Shown: in pieces, positions 33,626 through 43,290 of the stretch
How the letters are laid out: each line of letters opens with the position of its first letter
Position numbering within the stretch: the stretch's first letter is position 1
Origin: Pelovirga terrestris
GTDB taxonomy: Bacteria; Desulfobacterota; Desulfuromonadia; Desulfuromonadales; Geopsychrobacteraceae
Direction: 5' to 3'
Assembly (NCBI RefSeq): GCF_014773365.1
Contig: NZ_JACWUN010000007.1
Coordinates: 62,001 to 126,000, forward strand
Length of the DNA: 64,000 nucleotides
Program-made: the position numbers and the translations under genes
Notes under the pieces: model-generated
The model's input: only the letters and a program-made list of their open reading frames with translations
Database searches by the model: none
What the model was told of the DNA's origin: nothing

Positions 33626-34152
33626 GGCATCAGATCCTTGACATCCGCCGGGGGTGTTTCACCGGGGTTTGTACCGCGTGGCGCAGCAACGCCGATGCCG
33701 CTCTGCCGGTAGAAGTTGTAGCTGTTGTTGTTACCACAGTGATCGACCAGCAGATCCTCTTTTTCATACACCAGCTTGAGCAGATCGCGGCCGGCCAGTT
33801 CAAAATCTGCCGTCACCTGGATCGCCAGGGTCGGACAGGCTTCGGTACAGAGCCCGCAGAAAATACAGCGGGTGAAATTGATACGGAACCAGGCGGCATA
33901 GCGGCGTCCGTCCTCGGCTTCGGTGGCCTGCATGGAGATGCAATCGACTGGACAGGCGGCACTGCACAGATGACAGGCAACACACCGTTCGGCCCCGTCC
34001 GGGTCTCGGGTCAAGATCAGCCGCGCCCGATAGCGTTCAGGGAGTTGCTGTTTCTCTTCCGGATATTGGATCGTCACCGGCTTACGGAACATATTGCGCA
34101 ATGTCACCCAGAAGGGCTGAAAGGTTCCGCGAATGCCTCTGATAACATGCAT
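33622..34152 (-). CDS. nuoI: NADH-quinone oxidoreductase subunit I (two 4Fe-4S clusters)
   Basis: 176 aa. Two C-x-x-C-x-x-C-x-x-x-C-P cluster motifs are visible: CVACHLCSAACPVDC and CIFCGLCTEACPTLA. They bind clusters N6a and N6b, which carry electrons from the peripheral arm towards NuoB. The N-terminus has a short amphipathic helix that lies on the membrane (FQPFWVTLRNMFRKPVTIQYPEE). It starts 4 nt after nuoH and overlaps nuoJ by 4 nt. Confidence 0.97.
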   Translation of the reverse strand: MHVIRGIRGTFQPFWVTLRNMFRKPVTIQYPEEKQQLPERYRARLILTRDPDGAERCVACHLCSAACPVDCISMQATEAEDGRRYAAWFRINFTRCIFCGLCTEACPTLAIQVTADFELAGRDLLKLVYEKEDLLVDHCGNNNSYNFYRQSGIGVAAPRGTNPGETPPADVKDLMP

Positions 34153-34156
34153 GCTG

Positions 34157-35149
34157 TTAACCCAATCCCAACAAGACAGCGCCGGTCACCAGAATATTGA
34201 CCAGCGACAGGGGTAGAAGAATTTTCCAGCCCAGATTCATCAATTGATCGTAACGCAGACGCGGCATACTGGCGCGTATCCAGATGAACATGGCGCACAC
34301 CGCCAGGACCTTGAATAAAAACCAGAGCAGCGGCGGCAACCAGGGCCCGTTCCAGCCACCGAGAAAAAAGACCGTCACCAGCGAGCCGAGCACCACCATG
34401 TTGATGTATTCACCGACAAAAAACAGACCGAAGCGCATCCCGGAATATTCGGTATGAAAACCGCCGACCAGTTCATTTTCGGCCTCAGGCAAATCGAAAG
34501 GAATACGATTGCTCTCGGCCAGGACACAGATAAAAAAGACCCCGAAGGCCACCGGATTGAGCAACACAAAGGGGATTGACTGCTGGGCCATGACGATATC
34601 AGTCAACGAAAATGACCGCGCCATCATGATGACCGGTACCAGCGAGAGACCTAACGAGAGCTCGTAGCTAACCATCTGCGACAAGCCGCGAACGCCACCA
34701 AGCAGAGAGTATTTGGAGTTGGAAGCCCACCCCCCGAGCACCACGCCGTAGACCGCCATGGATGACACCCCGAGGAAATAGAGCACCCCGATATTGAGAT
34801 CAACCACCACCAGGGGAACCTGCCGGCCAAAGATCTCCAGGGGTGAACCAAAAGGAATCACGGCAAAAACCAGCAGGGCCGTAACCGCAGTAATCCCCGG
34901 CGCGATCAGAAACAACCACTTGTCAGCCCGTGCCGGCACGAAATCTTCTTTGGTCAACAGCTTGATAACATCGGCAAGAGGCTGCATCAGGCCAAAAGGA
35001 CCGACCCGGTTGGGACCATAACGCAGCTGCATACGCCCTAAAATCTTGCGTTCCGCCAGCACCAGATAGGCTGCCATAAACAGAACAACACCAAAGATAA
35101 ACAAAAGTTTCCCCAGGATCAGGGCCAGGGTTACCAGCATGTCACTCAT
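34157..35149 (-). CDS. nuoH: NADH-quinone oxidoreductase subunit H
   Basis: 330 aa from ATG 35149, 5 nt after GGGAGG and overlapping the nuoG stop by 8 nt; a GTG two codons earlier is unlikely. It has eight membrane helices. Signatures: AERKILGRMQLRYGPNRVGPFGLMQPLADVIKLLTKED (quinone-site loop) and ESNRIPFDLPEAENELVGGFHTEYSGMRFG (conserved acidic residues). NuoH forms much of the quinone-binding chamber and joins the two arms of complex I. Confidence 0.96.
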   Translation of the reverse strand: MSDMLVTLALILGKLLFIFGVVLFMAAYLVLAERKILGRMQLRYGPNRVGPFGLMQPLADVIKLLTKEDFVPARADKWLFLIAPGITAVTALLVFAVIPFGSPLEIFGRQVPLVVVDLNIGVLYFLGVSSMAVYGVVLGGWASNSKYSLLGGVRGLSQMVSYELSLGLSLVPVIMMARSFSLTDIVMAQQSIPFVLLNPVAFGVFFICVLAESNRIPFDLPEAENELVGGFHTEYSGMRFGLFFVGEYINMVVLGSLVTVFFLGGWNGPWLPPLLWFLFKVLAVCAMFIWIRASMPRLRYDQLMNLGWKILLPLSLVNILVTGAVLLGLG

Positions 35150-37496
35150 TGGCACCTCCCGCGCTGATCACACAATAACCAAGCCCTGCCCCAGGGATTA
35201 ACTGGGGGAAAGCCTCGCTGTTTTCCACCAGAACACAGCCCAAAGCCATGTCGGGTTGACTGCGTACCGGCAAGGTAAAACTGCCAAAATCGGTCTCAAC
35301 AACAGCAGCATCTCCGTCTTTTAAGCCGTGGGCCTGAAGCTCATCAGGATGCAGATAAAAACATGGTGGCCGCTTGCGGGGTTCCAGTTTTGGGGCATAA
35401 CGGCTGAACAGATCGCCGCCATAGCGCGCCGGAGTCACCACCAACTCGAGGGTCTGGGCCGGTTGTTCAGGTAGCGGATCGAGGGAGTGCGGACGTGCTA
35501 CGGCAGGAGCTACTCGTACGCCTGCTTCACCTGCTTTGAGACTGACAAGAGCGGCCAGACGTGGCTGTTCGAGCACCAGTTGGCGATGCACTTCGGTCAG
35601 GGGCTGTTCCTGGCCAATCAGTCGCTGCAGCAACAGGACTGCCGGTTGCGGATCGCTGCCCGGGGTGTCCAGGGAAAATTCGCGCGGCGGATGTTCCCCG
35701 GGGGCGGTCCGGGCCAGACTTAAGCCTGGTTTAAGTACCCGCTGGAAACGACGCAGACGCCCTTCGTTATTAATAAAGGTTCCACTGTCCTCAACCGGCG
35801 GGCAGGTGGGGATAAACAGATTGGCATGCCGACTTAACGAGGTAGGCAGATAATCGAGCACCACCAATTGCTCAAGACGGGTCAGGGCGGCGGCAAAACG
35901 CTCACCCTCGGGAGCCTCCAATAGCGGGTCCGCATCCACGCAGACCAGCATCTTGACCTTGCCACTAGCAAGACGGGTCAACAGGTCATCCTGCTCCGGC
36001 AGACTCAGTAACGCCGTGCCGAAACTGTTGGGACCGGCAAGCACCGGATAAACCAGGCATGGACGTTCTTTATTCGAGGTTTTTTCAGCCCATTTCTGAA
36101 TATTCTGCAACCCGGCAAGACCCAGCAGGTCGGCACCGGCGACAATCATCGGATTCTTTGCCTGCGAGAGCAAATCGCGCAGGTGACGCCCCTCGACCCC
36201 TCCATCAGCCAGCAACTCCTGCAAGGCCAGCGGCGAAACAGCCACCCGATCAGCGTCGCAAGGCAGTTCCACCGGACGCGGGTCGTATAACACCACCCGT
36301 CCCCCTTTACGCACGGCCTGCCGCAAGGCCAGCGCCAGCAGCGGCGCTTCGGCCAGAGGATCAACCCCGCAGACCAGGACCAGATCACTGGAACGAATAT
36401 CCTGCAATGAGGCGAGCCGCTCAGACAGGTCAAAAGCTGCCATCTGCGCGGTCTGATGACGCTGACGATGGGCGTTGAGCACCGGAACACGACAGCCGAA
36501 ATGTTTGGCGGTGCGTTGCAACAGCCAGTTGGTTTCCAGCGAGGCCCGATCAGAGCCGACCAGCAGCACCGCTTCCGGACCGTGCTGTTTTACCGTAGCA
36601 CGGATCTGGGTCTCAAGAGCAGTCAGGGCAGCAGGTACGCTGACGACCTGGTCTTCCTGGCGCGCCTGGCGCGGACGCTCGGGATGATTGGCGTAGCCGC
36701 TGCCGAAACGCCCCCGGTCACAGATAAAGGTGGTATTAACCAGTGGATTATCACCGCTGCGCACCCGCTGCAGTTCACGCAGCCGCCCACCGGGGATAGT
36801 TGCGCAGCCAACGCCACACTGGGGACAGACCGAATCAGCCTGTTCCAGATCCCAGGCCCGTGATTTGAAGCGGAAGGTGCGATCGGTAAAAACCCCGGTG
36901 GGGCACAGATCAACCAGATTGCCGGAAAAATCACTTTCCAGCATCCCATCCTTGAAGCGGCCGAAAAATACCCGGTTACGTGAACCCATCACGCCGAAAT
37001 CACGACCACCGCAGTAGTCCTTGTAGGTACGCGCACAGCGATAACACTGAATGCAGCGGTTCATTTCCTGGGCGATAAAGGGACCAAGATCCTGATTGGT
37101 ATAGGTTCCCTTACCCCCTTGATAGCGACGGATACCGTGACCACTGGAGATCGTCATCTCCTGCAACTGACATTCACCACCCTCATCGCAGACCGGACAA
37201 TCATGGGGGTGGTTGAGCATCAGCCATTCACCAACCCGTTCGCGGAAGGTCGCTACCGTTTCATCGCCGGTAGTGACCACCATCCCGTCTTCCACCGCAA
37301 TCAGACAGGCCATTTTCACACCGGGCATGGGTCCGGTATGAACGGTTACAGCGCACATACGGCATGAGCCGACGGCACCCAACTCCTTGTGATAACAGAA
37401 ATGGGGGACCATGATGCCGAGGGCCTCGGCCGCTTCAAGGATAGTCTTACCTGCGGGAATGCTTATTGTCTGGTTGTCGATGGTCAATGTTAGCAT
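35142..37496 (-). CDS. nuoG: NADH-quinone oxidoreductase subunit G
   Basis: 784 aa from ATG 37496; the longest frame adds four codons from a TTG. An N-terminal 2Fe-2S domain (CYHKELGAVGSCRMC), the H-x-x-x-C-x-x-C-x-x-x-x-x-C motif (HDCPVCDEGGEC) and a third cluster region (CIQCYRCARTYKDYC) are followed by the molybdopterin-oxidoreductase-like part with the extra cluster motif CPQCGVGCATIPG...TFICDRGRFG. No molybdenum cofactor is expected in this family. The C-terminal 100 residues form a molybdopterin-dinucleotide-binding-like domain. It is an electron-transfer subunit of the peripheral arm. Confidence 0.95.
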   Translation of the reverse strand: MLTLTIDNQTISIPAGKTILEAAEALGIMVPHFCYHKELGAVGSCRMCAVTVHTGPMPGVKMACLIAVEDGMVVTTGDETVATFRERVGEWLMLNHPHDCPVCDEGGECQLQEMTISSGHGIRRYQGGKGTYTNQDLGPFIAQEMNRCIQCYRCARTYKDYCGGRDFGVMGSRNRVFFGRFKDGMLESDFSGNLVDLCPTGVFTDRTFRFKSRAWDLEQADSVCPQCGVGCATIPGGRLRELQRVRSGDNPLVNTTFICDRGRFGSGYANHPERPRQARQEDQVVSVPAALTALETQIRATVKQHGPEAVLLVGSDRASLETNWLLQRTAKHFGCRVPVLNAHRQRHQTAQMAAFDLSERLASLQDIRSSDLVLVCGVDPLAEAPLLALALRQAVRKGGRVVLYDPRPVELPCDADRVAVSPLALQELLADGGVEGRHLRDLLSQAKNPMIVAGADLLGLAGLQNIQKWAEKTSNKERPCLVYPVLAGPNSFGTALLSLPEQDDLLTRLASGKVKMLVCVDADPLLEAPEGERFAAALTRLEQLVVLDYLPTSLSRHANLFIPTCPPVEDSGTFINNEGRLRRFQRVLKPGLSLARTAPGEHPPREFSLDTPGSDPQPAVLLLQRLIGQEQPLTEVHRQLVLEQPRLAALVSLKAGEAGVRVAPAVARPHSLDPLPEQPAQTLELVVTPARYGGDLFSRYAPKLEPRKRPPCFYLHPDELQAHGLKDGDAAVVETDFGSFTLPVRSQPDMALGCVLVENSEAFPQLIPGAGLGYCVISAGGANE

Positions 37497-37511
37497 AGTC
37501 AAGGTCAATTT

Positions 37512-38789
37512 CTATTTGCTGAACGGACAACGTCCGCCCTTGATGTGATCAACTATTTCCTGCTCAAAATGGGTCAGCAGACCGGCAACCGGCCCCATCG
37601 CCCCTTCTGCCAGGGCACAGAAGCTTTTGCCGGAGATATTTTTCAGCTGATCCTTGAGCATTTCCAGATGTTCAGGCGTTCCCTGGCCGGATTCAAGCAT
37701 CTCCAATATCCAGCGCACCATGGTCAATCCATCACGGCACGGGGTACACCAGCCACAACTCTCGCGGGCAAAAAAGCGGATCAGGTTAAGGGTCACGGCA
37801 ACCATACAGGTATCGTCATCAAAAGCCGTCACGCCCGCCGTACCGAAACGGCTGCCGATCTTTTCCAGCGAGGCAAAATCAAGGGCAACATCCAGATGTT
37901 CGCGGGTCAGAAACGGAGTCGAGGCACCACCGGGCAGACAGGCCTTGAACTGCTTGTTTTTCCACATCCCCTGACCATAGGTTTCAATCACCTCACGCAG
38001 GCTGATCCCCACCGGCAATTCAAAACACTCGGTACGGTTTAGATGTCCCGACAGGCCGAACAATTTGGTTCCTGAACCATCAGGGGTAAGAGCAAGGTCC
38101 TTAAACCACTGGGCACCGCCGGTCACGATGTGAGGAATATTGGCGATGGTTTCGACATTGTTGACTGTCGTCGGCTGCCCAAAGAGCCCACGCACCGCCG
38201 GGAAAGGAGGCTTTAAGCGGGGGTTGGGGCGAATACCCTCAAGACCATTGAGCAAGGCGGTCTCTTCGCCGAGGATATAGCGTCCGGCACTGCCGTGGAC
38301 ATGCAGCTCAAAGTCAAAACCGCTGCCGAGAATATTCTTACCCAGGTAGCCGGCCTGCGTTGCTTCAGCGATGGCGCGACGCAGGTTTTCCGCCTGTTTT
38401 TCATAAGCGTAACGAATGAAGATATAACCGACCTGAGTCTGCAGGGCAAAGGCGGAGAGGATCATCCCCTCGACCAACTGATGCGGATCCGCTCCCAGCA
38501 GGACGCCATCCTTATAGGTGCCCGGCTCCATTTCGTCGCAGTTGCATACCAGGTACTTGATGCCCGGCTTGTCCGCCGGGAAAAACCCCCATTTGACCCC
38601 GGTAGGGAAGCCGGCACCGCCGCGGCCACGCAAGGCTGCAGCTTTGACCAGATCGCGAATCTCAAGGGGCGACATGGTCTGGATTGCAGTTTTCAGCCCC
38701 TGATAACCCCCATTGGCACAGAAATCCTTGAAGAAAACAGTTTTCCCCGGAACCCGATTCTTGAATAGAAGCTGCGTTGTCTGGCTCAT
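37512..38789 (-). CDS. nuoF: NADH-quinone oxidoreductase subunit F
   Basis: 425 aa. NADH-binding glycine-rich loop LRGRGGAGFPTGVKWGF (about residues 54-70), FMN region (CNCDEMEPGTYKD, EETALLNGLEG) and the N3 4Fe-4S motif ESCGWCTPCRDG with a distant cysteine (SFCALAEGA). This subunit oxidises NADH and passes electrons through FMN to the cluster chain. It overlaps nuoE by 4 nt and is 15 nt before nuoG, as expected for the NuoE-F-G NADH module. Confidence 0.97.
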   Translation of the reverse strand: MSQTTQLLFKNRVPGKTVFFKDFCANGGYQGLKTAIQTMSPLEIRDLVKAAALRGRGGAGFPTGVKWGFFPADKPGIKYLVCNCDEMEPGTYKDGVLLGADPHQLVEGMILSAFALQTQVGYIFIRYAYEKQAENLRRAIAEATQAGYLGKNILGSGFDFELHVHGSAGRYILGEETALLNGLEGIRPNPRLKPPFPAVRGLFGQPTTVNNVETIANIPHIVTGGAQWFKDLALTPDGSGTKLFGLSGHLNRTECFELPVGISLREVIETYGQGMWKNKQFKACLPGGASTPFLTREHLDVALDFASLEKIGSRFGTAGVTAFDDDTCMVAVTLNLIRFFARESCGWCTPCRDGLTMVRWILEMLESGQGTPEHLEMLKDQLKNISGKSFCALAEGAMGPVAGLLTHFEQEIVDHIKGGRCPFSK

Positions 38790-39298
38790 GCCGATCCCTC
38801 CTGGCGCAGCGTCGCAATCAGCTCATCGACCTTTTCCGGGGTCAGGGGCCCGTAGAATTGTTGTTTGATCATCACTGCCGGGGCGATCCCACAGCAGCCC
38901 AGGCAACAGGACGGCAGCAGGGTAAAGAGGCCGTCTGCCGTGGTCTGACCAAATTCAATATTCAAGGTTTTTTGCAGATGAGCAGCAATCTCGTCGGCTC
39001 CCCGGGTCCAGCAACAAACAGAATCACAGAGATGAATGACAAAGCGGCCAACCGGGCGGCGAAAAATCTTGTCATAAAAGGTGGCAATCTCTTCGACCTC
39101 AACCGGGGTCAGGCCAAGGATCGCTGCCGTCAGCTCCACCCCGTCATCCGGCACCCAGCCATGATGCAACTGAATAGCGCGCAGCACGTCAATGATCATC
39201 TCACGCGGATGCTCAATCTCACCGGCATGTTGGATAAAGTCAGCCAGAATATGCTGATCAAGCAGATGGCTGGTTGTCTGTGATTCAATCGTTGTCAT
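38786..39298 (-). CDS. nuoE: NADH-quinone oxidoreductase subunit E
   Basis: 170 aa. Thioredoxin-like 2Fe-2S ferredoxin with the four cysteines of cluster N1a: CDSVCCWTRG (C-x-x-x-x-C region) and LPSCCLGCCGIAP. The N-terminal helical part (LADFIQHAGEIEHPREMIIDVLRAIQLHHGWVPDD) is typical. It pairs with NuoF. A 129-nt gap separates it from nuoBCD upstream, the only large break within the operon, which could hold an internal promoter. Confidence 0.95.
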   Translation of the reverse strand: MTTIESQTTSHLLDQHILADFIQHAGEIEHPREMIIDVLRAIQLHHGWVPDDGVELTAAILGLTPVEVEEIATFYDKIFRRPVGRFVIHLCDSVCCWTRGADEIAAHLQKTLNIEFGQTTADGLFTLLPSCCLGCCGIAPAVMIKQQFYGPLTPEKVDELIATLRQEGSA

Positions 39299-39427
39299 AA
39301 CGCCCTGTTTACGCGTTGGTGTTAATTAAATTGGTTAAGGCATAGGATCGTAACGCCCTGCCAAGGGACGATGTGCGCAATTCCCGACCGGTTTTTACAA
39401 CCCCCACTAACCTTCCCCTCCCACCCT

Positions 39428-41809
39428 TTAGCGGTCAAGGTCCGCCAAGATAAAATCAATCGATCCCATCACCGCAATCATATCCGCCAGCATGCTTCCC
39501 TTACAGATCCACGACAACGCCTGCATATGGGCGAAAGAAGGGGTACGAATCCGACAGCGGTAGGCGCTGCTGCCACCATCACTGACCAGATAATAACCGC
39601 ACTCCCCCTTGCTCGACTCCGTCGCTCGATACACTTCGCCCAGCGGCGCAACCGGGCCGCTCGAGACATTGACGAAATGATGAATCAGGCTTTCGATGTC
39701 ATGCAGGCCGTCACCGCGCTGCGGGTAGGCATAGCGGTAATCATCGGTCATCCAGCGCCCACCCGGCATCCGTTCGGCCGCCTGCTTGACGATCCGCAAC
39801 GACTGGCGCAGCTCCTCCAGACGCACGCGGTAGCGATCAAAGCAGTCCCCGCCAGTGAAACGAACCACATCAAAATCAAAGTCGTTATAGGCGCTGTAGG
39901 GCATGGTGCGGCGCAAATCCCAGCTGGAGCCGCTGGCACGCAGATTAGGGCCGGAGAAACCCCAGTCGAGGGCCTCATCCAGGCTGACAATGCCGACCCC
40001 TTCACTGCGGGCGCGGAACACCGGACCGTCGGTCAGCATGCTGTCGAGTTCGTTAATGCGTTGGTCAAAATCACTGGTAAAAGCGTCAACCTTCTGCTTC
40101 CACCCTTCCGGCAGATCCAGCGGCAAACCGCCGATGCGCAGCCATGAGGGGTGCATGCGCCCGCCGGTAATCAGCTCAACGATGTCGAAAATCTTTTCGC
40201 GTGATTCAAAACAGTAGAAGACCGGGGTCATGGCCCCGACATCGTGGGCATAGGTGCCGAGCCAAACCAGATGGCTGGCCAGACGGAACAGCTCACACAG
40301 CATCACCCGGGCATAATCAGCGCGCTGCGGCACCGAGACCCCGAGCAGGGTTTCCAGGGAGTGCAGATAGGCCAGGTTGTTCTGCACCCCGGAGAGGTAA
40401 TCGATACGGTCGGTGTAGGGGATAAACTGTGCCCAATGCTGGCGCTCGCCGATCTTTTCAGCGCCCCGGTGATGATAGCCGAGATCGACATCAATATCGG
40501 TCAATTCTTCCCCCTGCATCCGCAATACCACGCGCAAGACGCCGTGGGTACCGGGATGGTGCGGCCCGAGGTTCAGCACCATGCTGCCGTCATCGGCGCC
40601 GGGCAGGGGCACCAGTTTATCCGCTGCCACCGGGATATAATCCATAGCGGTATCAACGGTAAAGGGAGGCATGTCGGTAGCGCGCGACGGGTGCTCCTTG
40701 CGCAAGGGGTGCCCGTCCCAGGCGGCCGGCATCAGAATCCGCCGCAGGTCCTTATGGCCGGCAAAGGTAATGCCGAACATATCAAAGACTTCACGCTCAT
40801 ACCAGCCGGCCGACGGCCAGATTTCAGTAATACTGGGGGCCTCGGGGTATTCACCGCTCAAAGGCACCTTGATCCGCAGGTAGCCGGGGTCACTGAAGTT
40901 AAGCAGGTGATAGACCAGGGTAAACCGGTGATCACGCGGCTGGCGCCGCAGGCGTTCATCGATGGCGGTCAGATCCTCCAGCCGCTGGTACCTGATCACC
41001 GCTTCGTGTTTGAGAAAGTAAAGCAGCTCACGAATCCGCGCCGGCGGACAGATCAGCACCGGCATATCAGCCGCTAACGGATCAATCGTCACTCCCCCCT
41101 TGAAGCGCTCCTGTACGTCACGATAGACGGCCTCGGCCGAGGGCGGGAAATCCTGCTTGGGCTGCGGCGGGCGCCAACTGTTGGTGCTACGGTTGTGGGT
41201 GAATTCAGGTGGCTGCTGCACAGTTCCACGAATCGGACTATTGCCGTAGCCCGGCCCGCGCGGATCACGGCTCTTGGTAACGCCATCGACCAGCGGCGGT
41301 ACCGTTGTTCCTTCACTACCCCCCGCCATACCAAAGACCTTACGCGCCGGTTGCTCTTCGGCAACAATCTTTTTCTGCAGTTCGATAATCCCCTGCAGAA
41401 AGGCCTCAGGACGGGGTGGACAACCGGGGATATAGACATCCACCGGCAGAATCTGGTTGACCCCCTGGATAACGCTGTAGACATCGTACATGCCACCGGA
41501 ATTGGCACAGCTGCCCATGGCGATCACCCATTTGGGGTTGGGCATCTGCTCATAGACCCGCAGGATCGAAGCACCCATCTTCTTGAACGGGGTGCCGGAA
41601 ATGATCATGACATCCGACTCACGTGGTGTGCCACGCAGCACTTCCGCGCCAAAACGCGCCAGGTCAAAACGTGGCGTCATACTCGTCATCATCTCGACAA
41701 AACAGCAGGACAAGCCGAAAAACATCGGCCAGAGGCTGTTTTTTCGCCCCCAGTTGATCAGGTCATCGGCACGGGTGAGCAGAACCCCCTGTGGCAGCTT
41801 TTCACTCAT
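39428..41809 (-). CDS. nuoBCD: Fused NADH-quinone oxidoreductase subunits B-C-D
   Basis: 793 aa, three subunits in one chain. Residues about 1-160 are NuoB with N2 cluster cysteines ([31 protein letters not shown]). A glycine/proline-rich linker follows to about 215. Residues about 235-395 are NuoC (30-kDa subunit: [37 protein letters not shown]). Residues about 410-793 are NuoD (49-kDa subunit: [27 protein letters not shown]) ending ILADLDR. NuoD shapes the quinone site. C-D fusions are common; B-C-D fusions are known in some deltaproteobacteria. It overlaps nuoA by 4 nt. Confidence 0.95.
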   Translation of the reverse strand: MSEKLPQGVLLTRADDLINWGRKNSLWPMFFGLSCCFVEMMTSMTPRFDLARFGAEVLRGTPRESDVMIISGTPFKKMGASILRVYEQMPNPKWVIAMGSCANSGGMYDVYSVIQGVNQILPVDVYIPGCPPRPEAFLQGIIELQKKIVAEEQPARKVFGMAGGSEGTTVPPLVDGVTKSRDPRGPGYGNSPIRGTVQQPPEFTHNRSTNSWRPPQPKQDFPPSAEAVYRDVQERFKGGVTIDPLAADMPVLICPPARIRELLYFLKHEAVIRYQRLEDLTAIDERLRRQPRDHRFTLVYHLLNFSDPGYLRIKVPLSGEYPEAPSITEIWPSAGWYEREVFDMFGITFAGHKDLRRILMPAAWDGHPLRKEHPSRATDMPPFTVDTAMDYIPVAADKLVPLPGADDGSMVLNLGPHHPGTHGVLRVVLRMQGEELTDIDVDLGYHHRGAEKIGERQHWAQFIPYTDRIDYLSGVQNNLAYLHSLETLLGVSVPQRADYARVMLCELFRLASHLVWLGTYAHDVGAMTPVFYCFESREKIFDIVELITGGRMHPSWLRIGGLPLDLPEGWKQKVDAFTSDFDQRINELDSMLTDGPVFRARSEGVGIVSLDEALDWGFSGPNLRASGSSWDLRRTMPYSAYNDFDFDVVRFTGGDCFDRYRVRLEELRQSLRIVKQAAERMPGGRWMTDDYRYAYPQRGDGLHDIESLIHHFVNVSSGPVAPLGEVYRATESSKGECGYYLVSDGGSSAYRCRIRTPSFAHMQALSWICKGSMLADMIAVMGSIDFILADLDR

Positions 41810-42246
41810 GAAGATCTCCTGCGCCGATTACGAGCGGGCTGCACGCCCCAGTCCAGTGCGCCCATCTTCCACAGATACACCAGGCCCAAAAACAGATTGA
41901 CGATAAAAAAGGACATCTGCCAGAAACCGTTCCAGCCGAGCAAATCATAGGCGACGGCCCAGGACACGATAACAACCGCTTCCAGATCAAAAATGATAAA
42001 AAAGATGGCGACCAGATAAAAAGGGACCGGACCACTAAGCCGCGCGTCACCAATCGGATCAACCGCAGATTCATAGGGAGCATTTTTTTCCGCAGAAGTC
42101 GTGCGCTGACCGAGAAACCGGGCAAGAAACATCAGCAGCAGAATCAAACTTACGGCAATAACACTGTAAAGGGCGAAGGAAATGAAACCTTCGACGCCTG
42201 CCGGGGTCACCGGTGGTGAAACAGTGCCTGCATCGGGAAGGGGCAT
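41806..42246 (-). CDS. nuoA: NADH-quinone oxidoreductase subunit A
   Basis: 146 aa with three membrane helices. Family signature: [48 protein letters not shown] with conserved acidic residues in the membrane (FDLEAV). The usual cysteine of the P-Y-E-C/S-G motif is serine here. It is a membrane-arm subunit near the quinone site and the first gene of the nuo operon. The promoter should lie in 42247-42364, though no clear -35/-10 pair could be named. Confidence 0.95.
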   Translation of the reverse strand: MPLPDAGTVSPPVTPAGVEGFISFALYSVIAVSLILLLMFLARFLGQRTTSAEKNAPYESAVDPIGDARLSGPVPFYLVAIFFIIFDLEAVVIVSWAVAYDLLGWNGFWQMSFFIVNLFLGLVYLWKMGALDWGVQPARNRRRRSS

Positions 42247-42364
42247 GATATCTCCAGCAAAGGGGAAAGCTTTTACCTAAAGACCGTCATGAATGAACAC
42301 GCGACGGATACTACCACATCTGTCATCCATCAGAGAAGCCGTGTGTGAAAAAGTTGTACTTTTT

Positions 42365-42838
42365 TTACCCAGCCGACCGGGTCACGCCGCTTGCCGCTTT
42401 TATAATCTCACACCGTGCCAATTCATCACAACGCTCATTTTCGGCGTGGCCATCGTGCCCCTTGACCCAGACCCATTCAATATCGTGGATTTTTACCAGC
42501 TCCAGCAGTCGCTCCCACAAATCACGGTTGGCCACCTCCTCTTTCTTCGAGTTGCGCCAGCCGTTGCGGCGCCAGCCGGCAGACCATTCGGTCACCCCTT
42601 TGATCAGATATTGGGAATCGGTGGTCAGCCGGATACGGCAGGGGCGCTTTAAGGCCTCAAGGCCAACGATCGCCCCGAGCAGCTCCATCCGGTTGTTGGT
42701 GGTCAATTCAGCAAAGCCCGATAGTTCCTTCTCGTGGCTGCCGCAGCGCAAAATCGTGCCATAGCCACCGGGACCGGGGTTACCTGAACAGGCACCATCG
42801 GAAAAGATTTCAACTAATTGCAGCTCTTGATTGGTCAA
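42365..42838 (-). CDS. rnhA: Ribonuclease HI
   Basis: 157 aa from a TTG at 42838, 7 nt after AAGGA; the longest frame begins with another TTG at 42862 that has no ribosome-binding site and abuts a repeat. The catalytic D-E-D-D set is visible: [14 protein letters not shown] (first Asp), NRMELLGAI (Glu), [10 protein letters not shown] (Asp), [11 protein letters not shown] (final Asp). It degrades the RNA strand of RNA-DNA hybrids such as R-loops and Okazaki primers. Length fits E. coli RnhA. Confidence 0.93.
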   Translation of the reverse strand: MTNQELQLVEIFSDGACSGNPGPGGYGTILRCGSHEKELSGFAELTTNNRMELLGAIVGLEALKRPCRIRLTTDSQYLIKGVTEWSAGWRRNGWRNSKKEEVANRDLWERLLELVKIHDIEWVWVKGHDGHAENERCDELARCEIIKAASGVTRSAG

Positions 42839-42865
42839 CGCACGATCCTTGTTATCTAACAAAAA

Positions 42866-43010
42866 TAGTAACTATTCACCACTGTCCTTGCGCAGGATCG
42901 GGGATCCTATGGCAAGGGTGTTTGTCGCCATGGACGGCGACAACAAGCGGTCATGGATGACGAAAAGCGTCCCTTGACATAGGATCCCCGATCCGGTGCT
43001 AAGCAGATAC
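42866..43010. repeat. Dispersed repeat, long copy C
   Basis: About 145 bp, same family as copies A and B but with the full centre. Starts TAGTAACTATTCACCACTG, ends GGTGCTAAGCAGATACC. An inner inverted repeat (AGGATCGGGGATCC and its near-complement GGATCCCCGATCC) flanks a core containing GGCGACAACAAGCGGTCA and GACGAAAAGCGTCCCTTG. Copy D at 52064-52210 matches it in reverse orientation along its whole length. It lies between rnhA and the tRNA-Glu terminator. Confidence 0.85.
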
Positions 43011-43017
43011 CAAAAAT

Positions 43018-43052
43018 AAAAACCCCCACCGCTTGGGCAGTGAGGGTTTTTA
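43018..43052 (-). terminator. Terminator downstream of tRNA-Glu
   Basis: Read on the minus strand, AAAAACCCTCAC pairs with GTGGGGGTTTTT around a short loop (TGCCCAAGCG), with a following T-rich stretch. It lies a few bases beyond the 3' CCA end of tRNA-Glu and is well placed to end that transcript. Confidence 0.8.
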
Positions 43053-43057
43053 TTTTT

Positions 43058-43135
43058 TGGCGTCCCCAGGGGGATTCGAACCCCCGTCGCCGCCGTGAAA
43101 GGGCGGTGTCCTGGGCCAGGCTAGACGATAGGGAC
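43058..43135 (-). tRNA. tRNA-Glu (anticodon TTC)
   Basis: 78 nt with encoded CCA. Acceptor stem GTCCCTA pairs with TGGGGAC (one G-T pair); discriminator base G. The anticodon loop is CCTTTCACG with anticodon TTC between a GC-rich stem (CCGCC/GGCGG). The T arm has GGTTCGAATCC. The D arm and the whole sequence match the bacterial tRNA-Glu pattern. A terminator follows directly. Confidence 0.96.
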
Positions 43136-43290
43136 GTAGACTTATAATAATTGCTGCGCCCGAGGCCATCTTGATACCCGAACCGAAAAAAAGTTGCAAG
43201 GGAAAAGTCACCTTGACGGTAAAATGGCAAGAATCTGGATTGGCAGCACTGCCTGCTGGTGTTAGCGTAGAAAAAAGGGAGAAGTTGCAG

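Noticed and set aside
36059-36478. Plus-strand frames of 100-280 codons within the nuo operon
   Set aside because: All are antisense to nuo genes that are confirmed by cofactor motifs and by 4-nt gene overlaps on the minus strand.
43171-43290. Longer N-terminus for the ogt gene
   Set aside because: It would start at a TTG without a ribosome-binding site, just beyond the divergent tRNA-Glu gene. The ATG at 43291 has GGGAG at good spacing.
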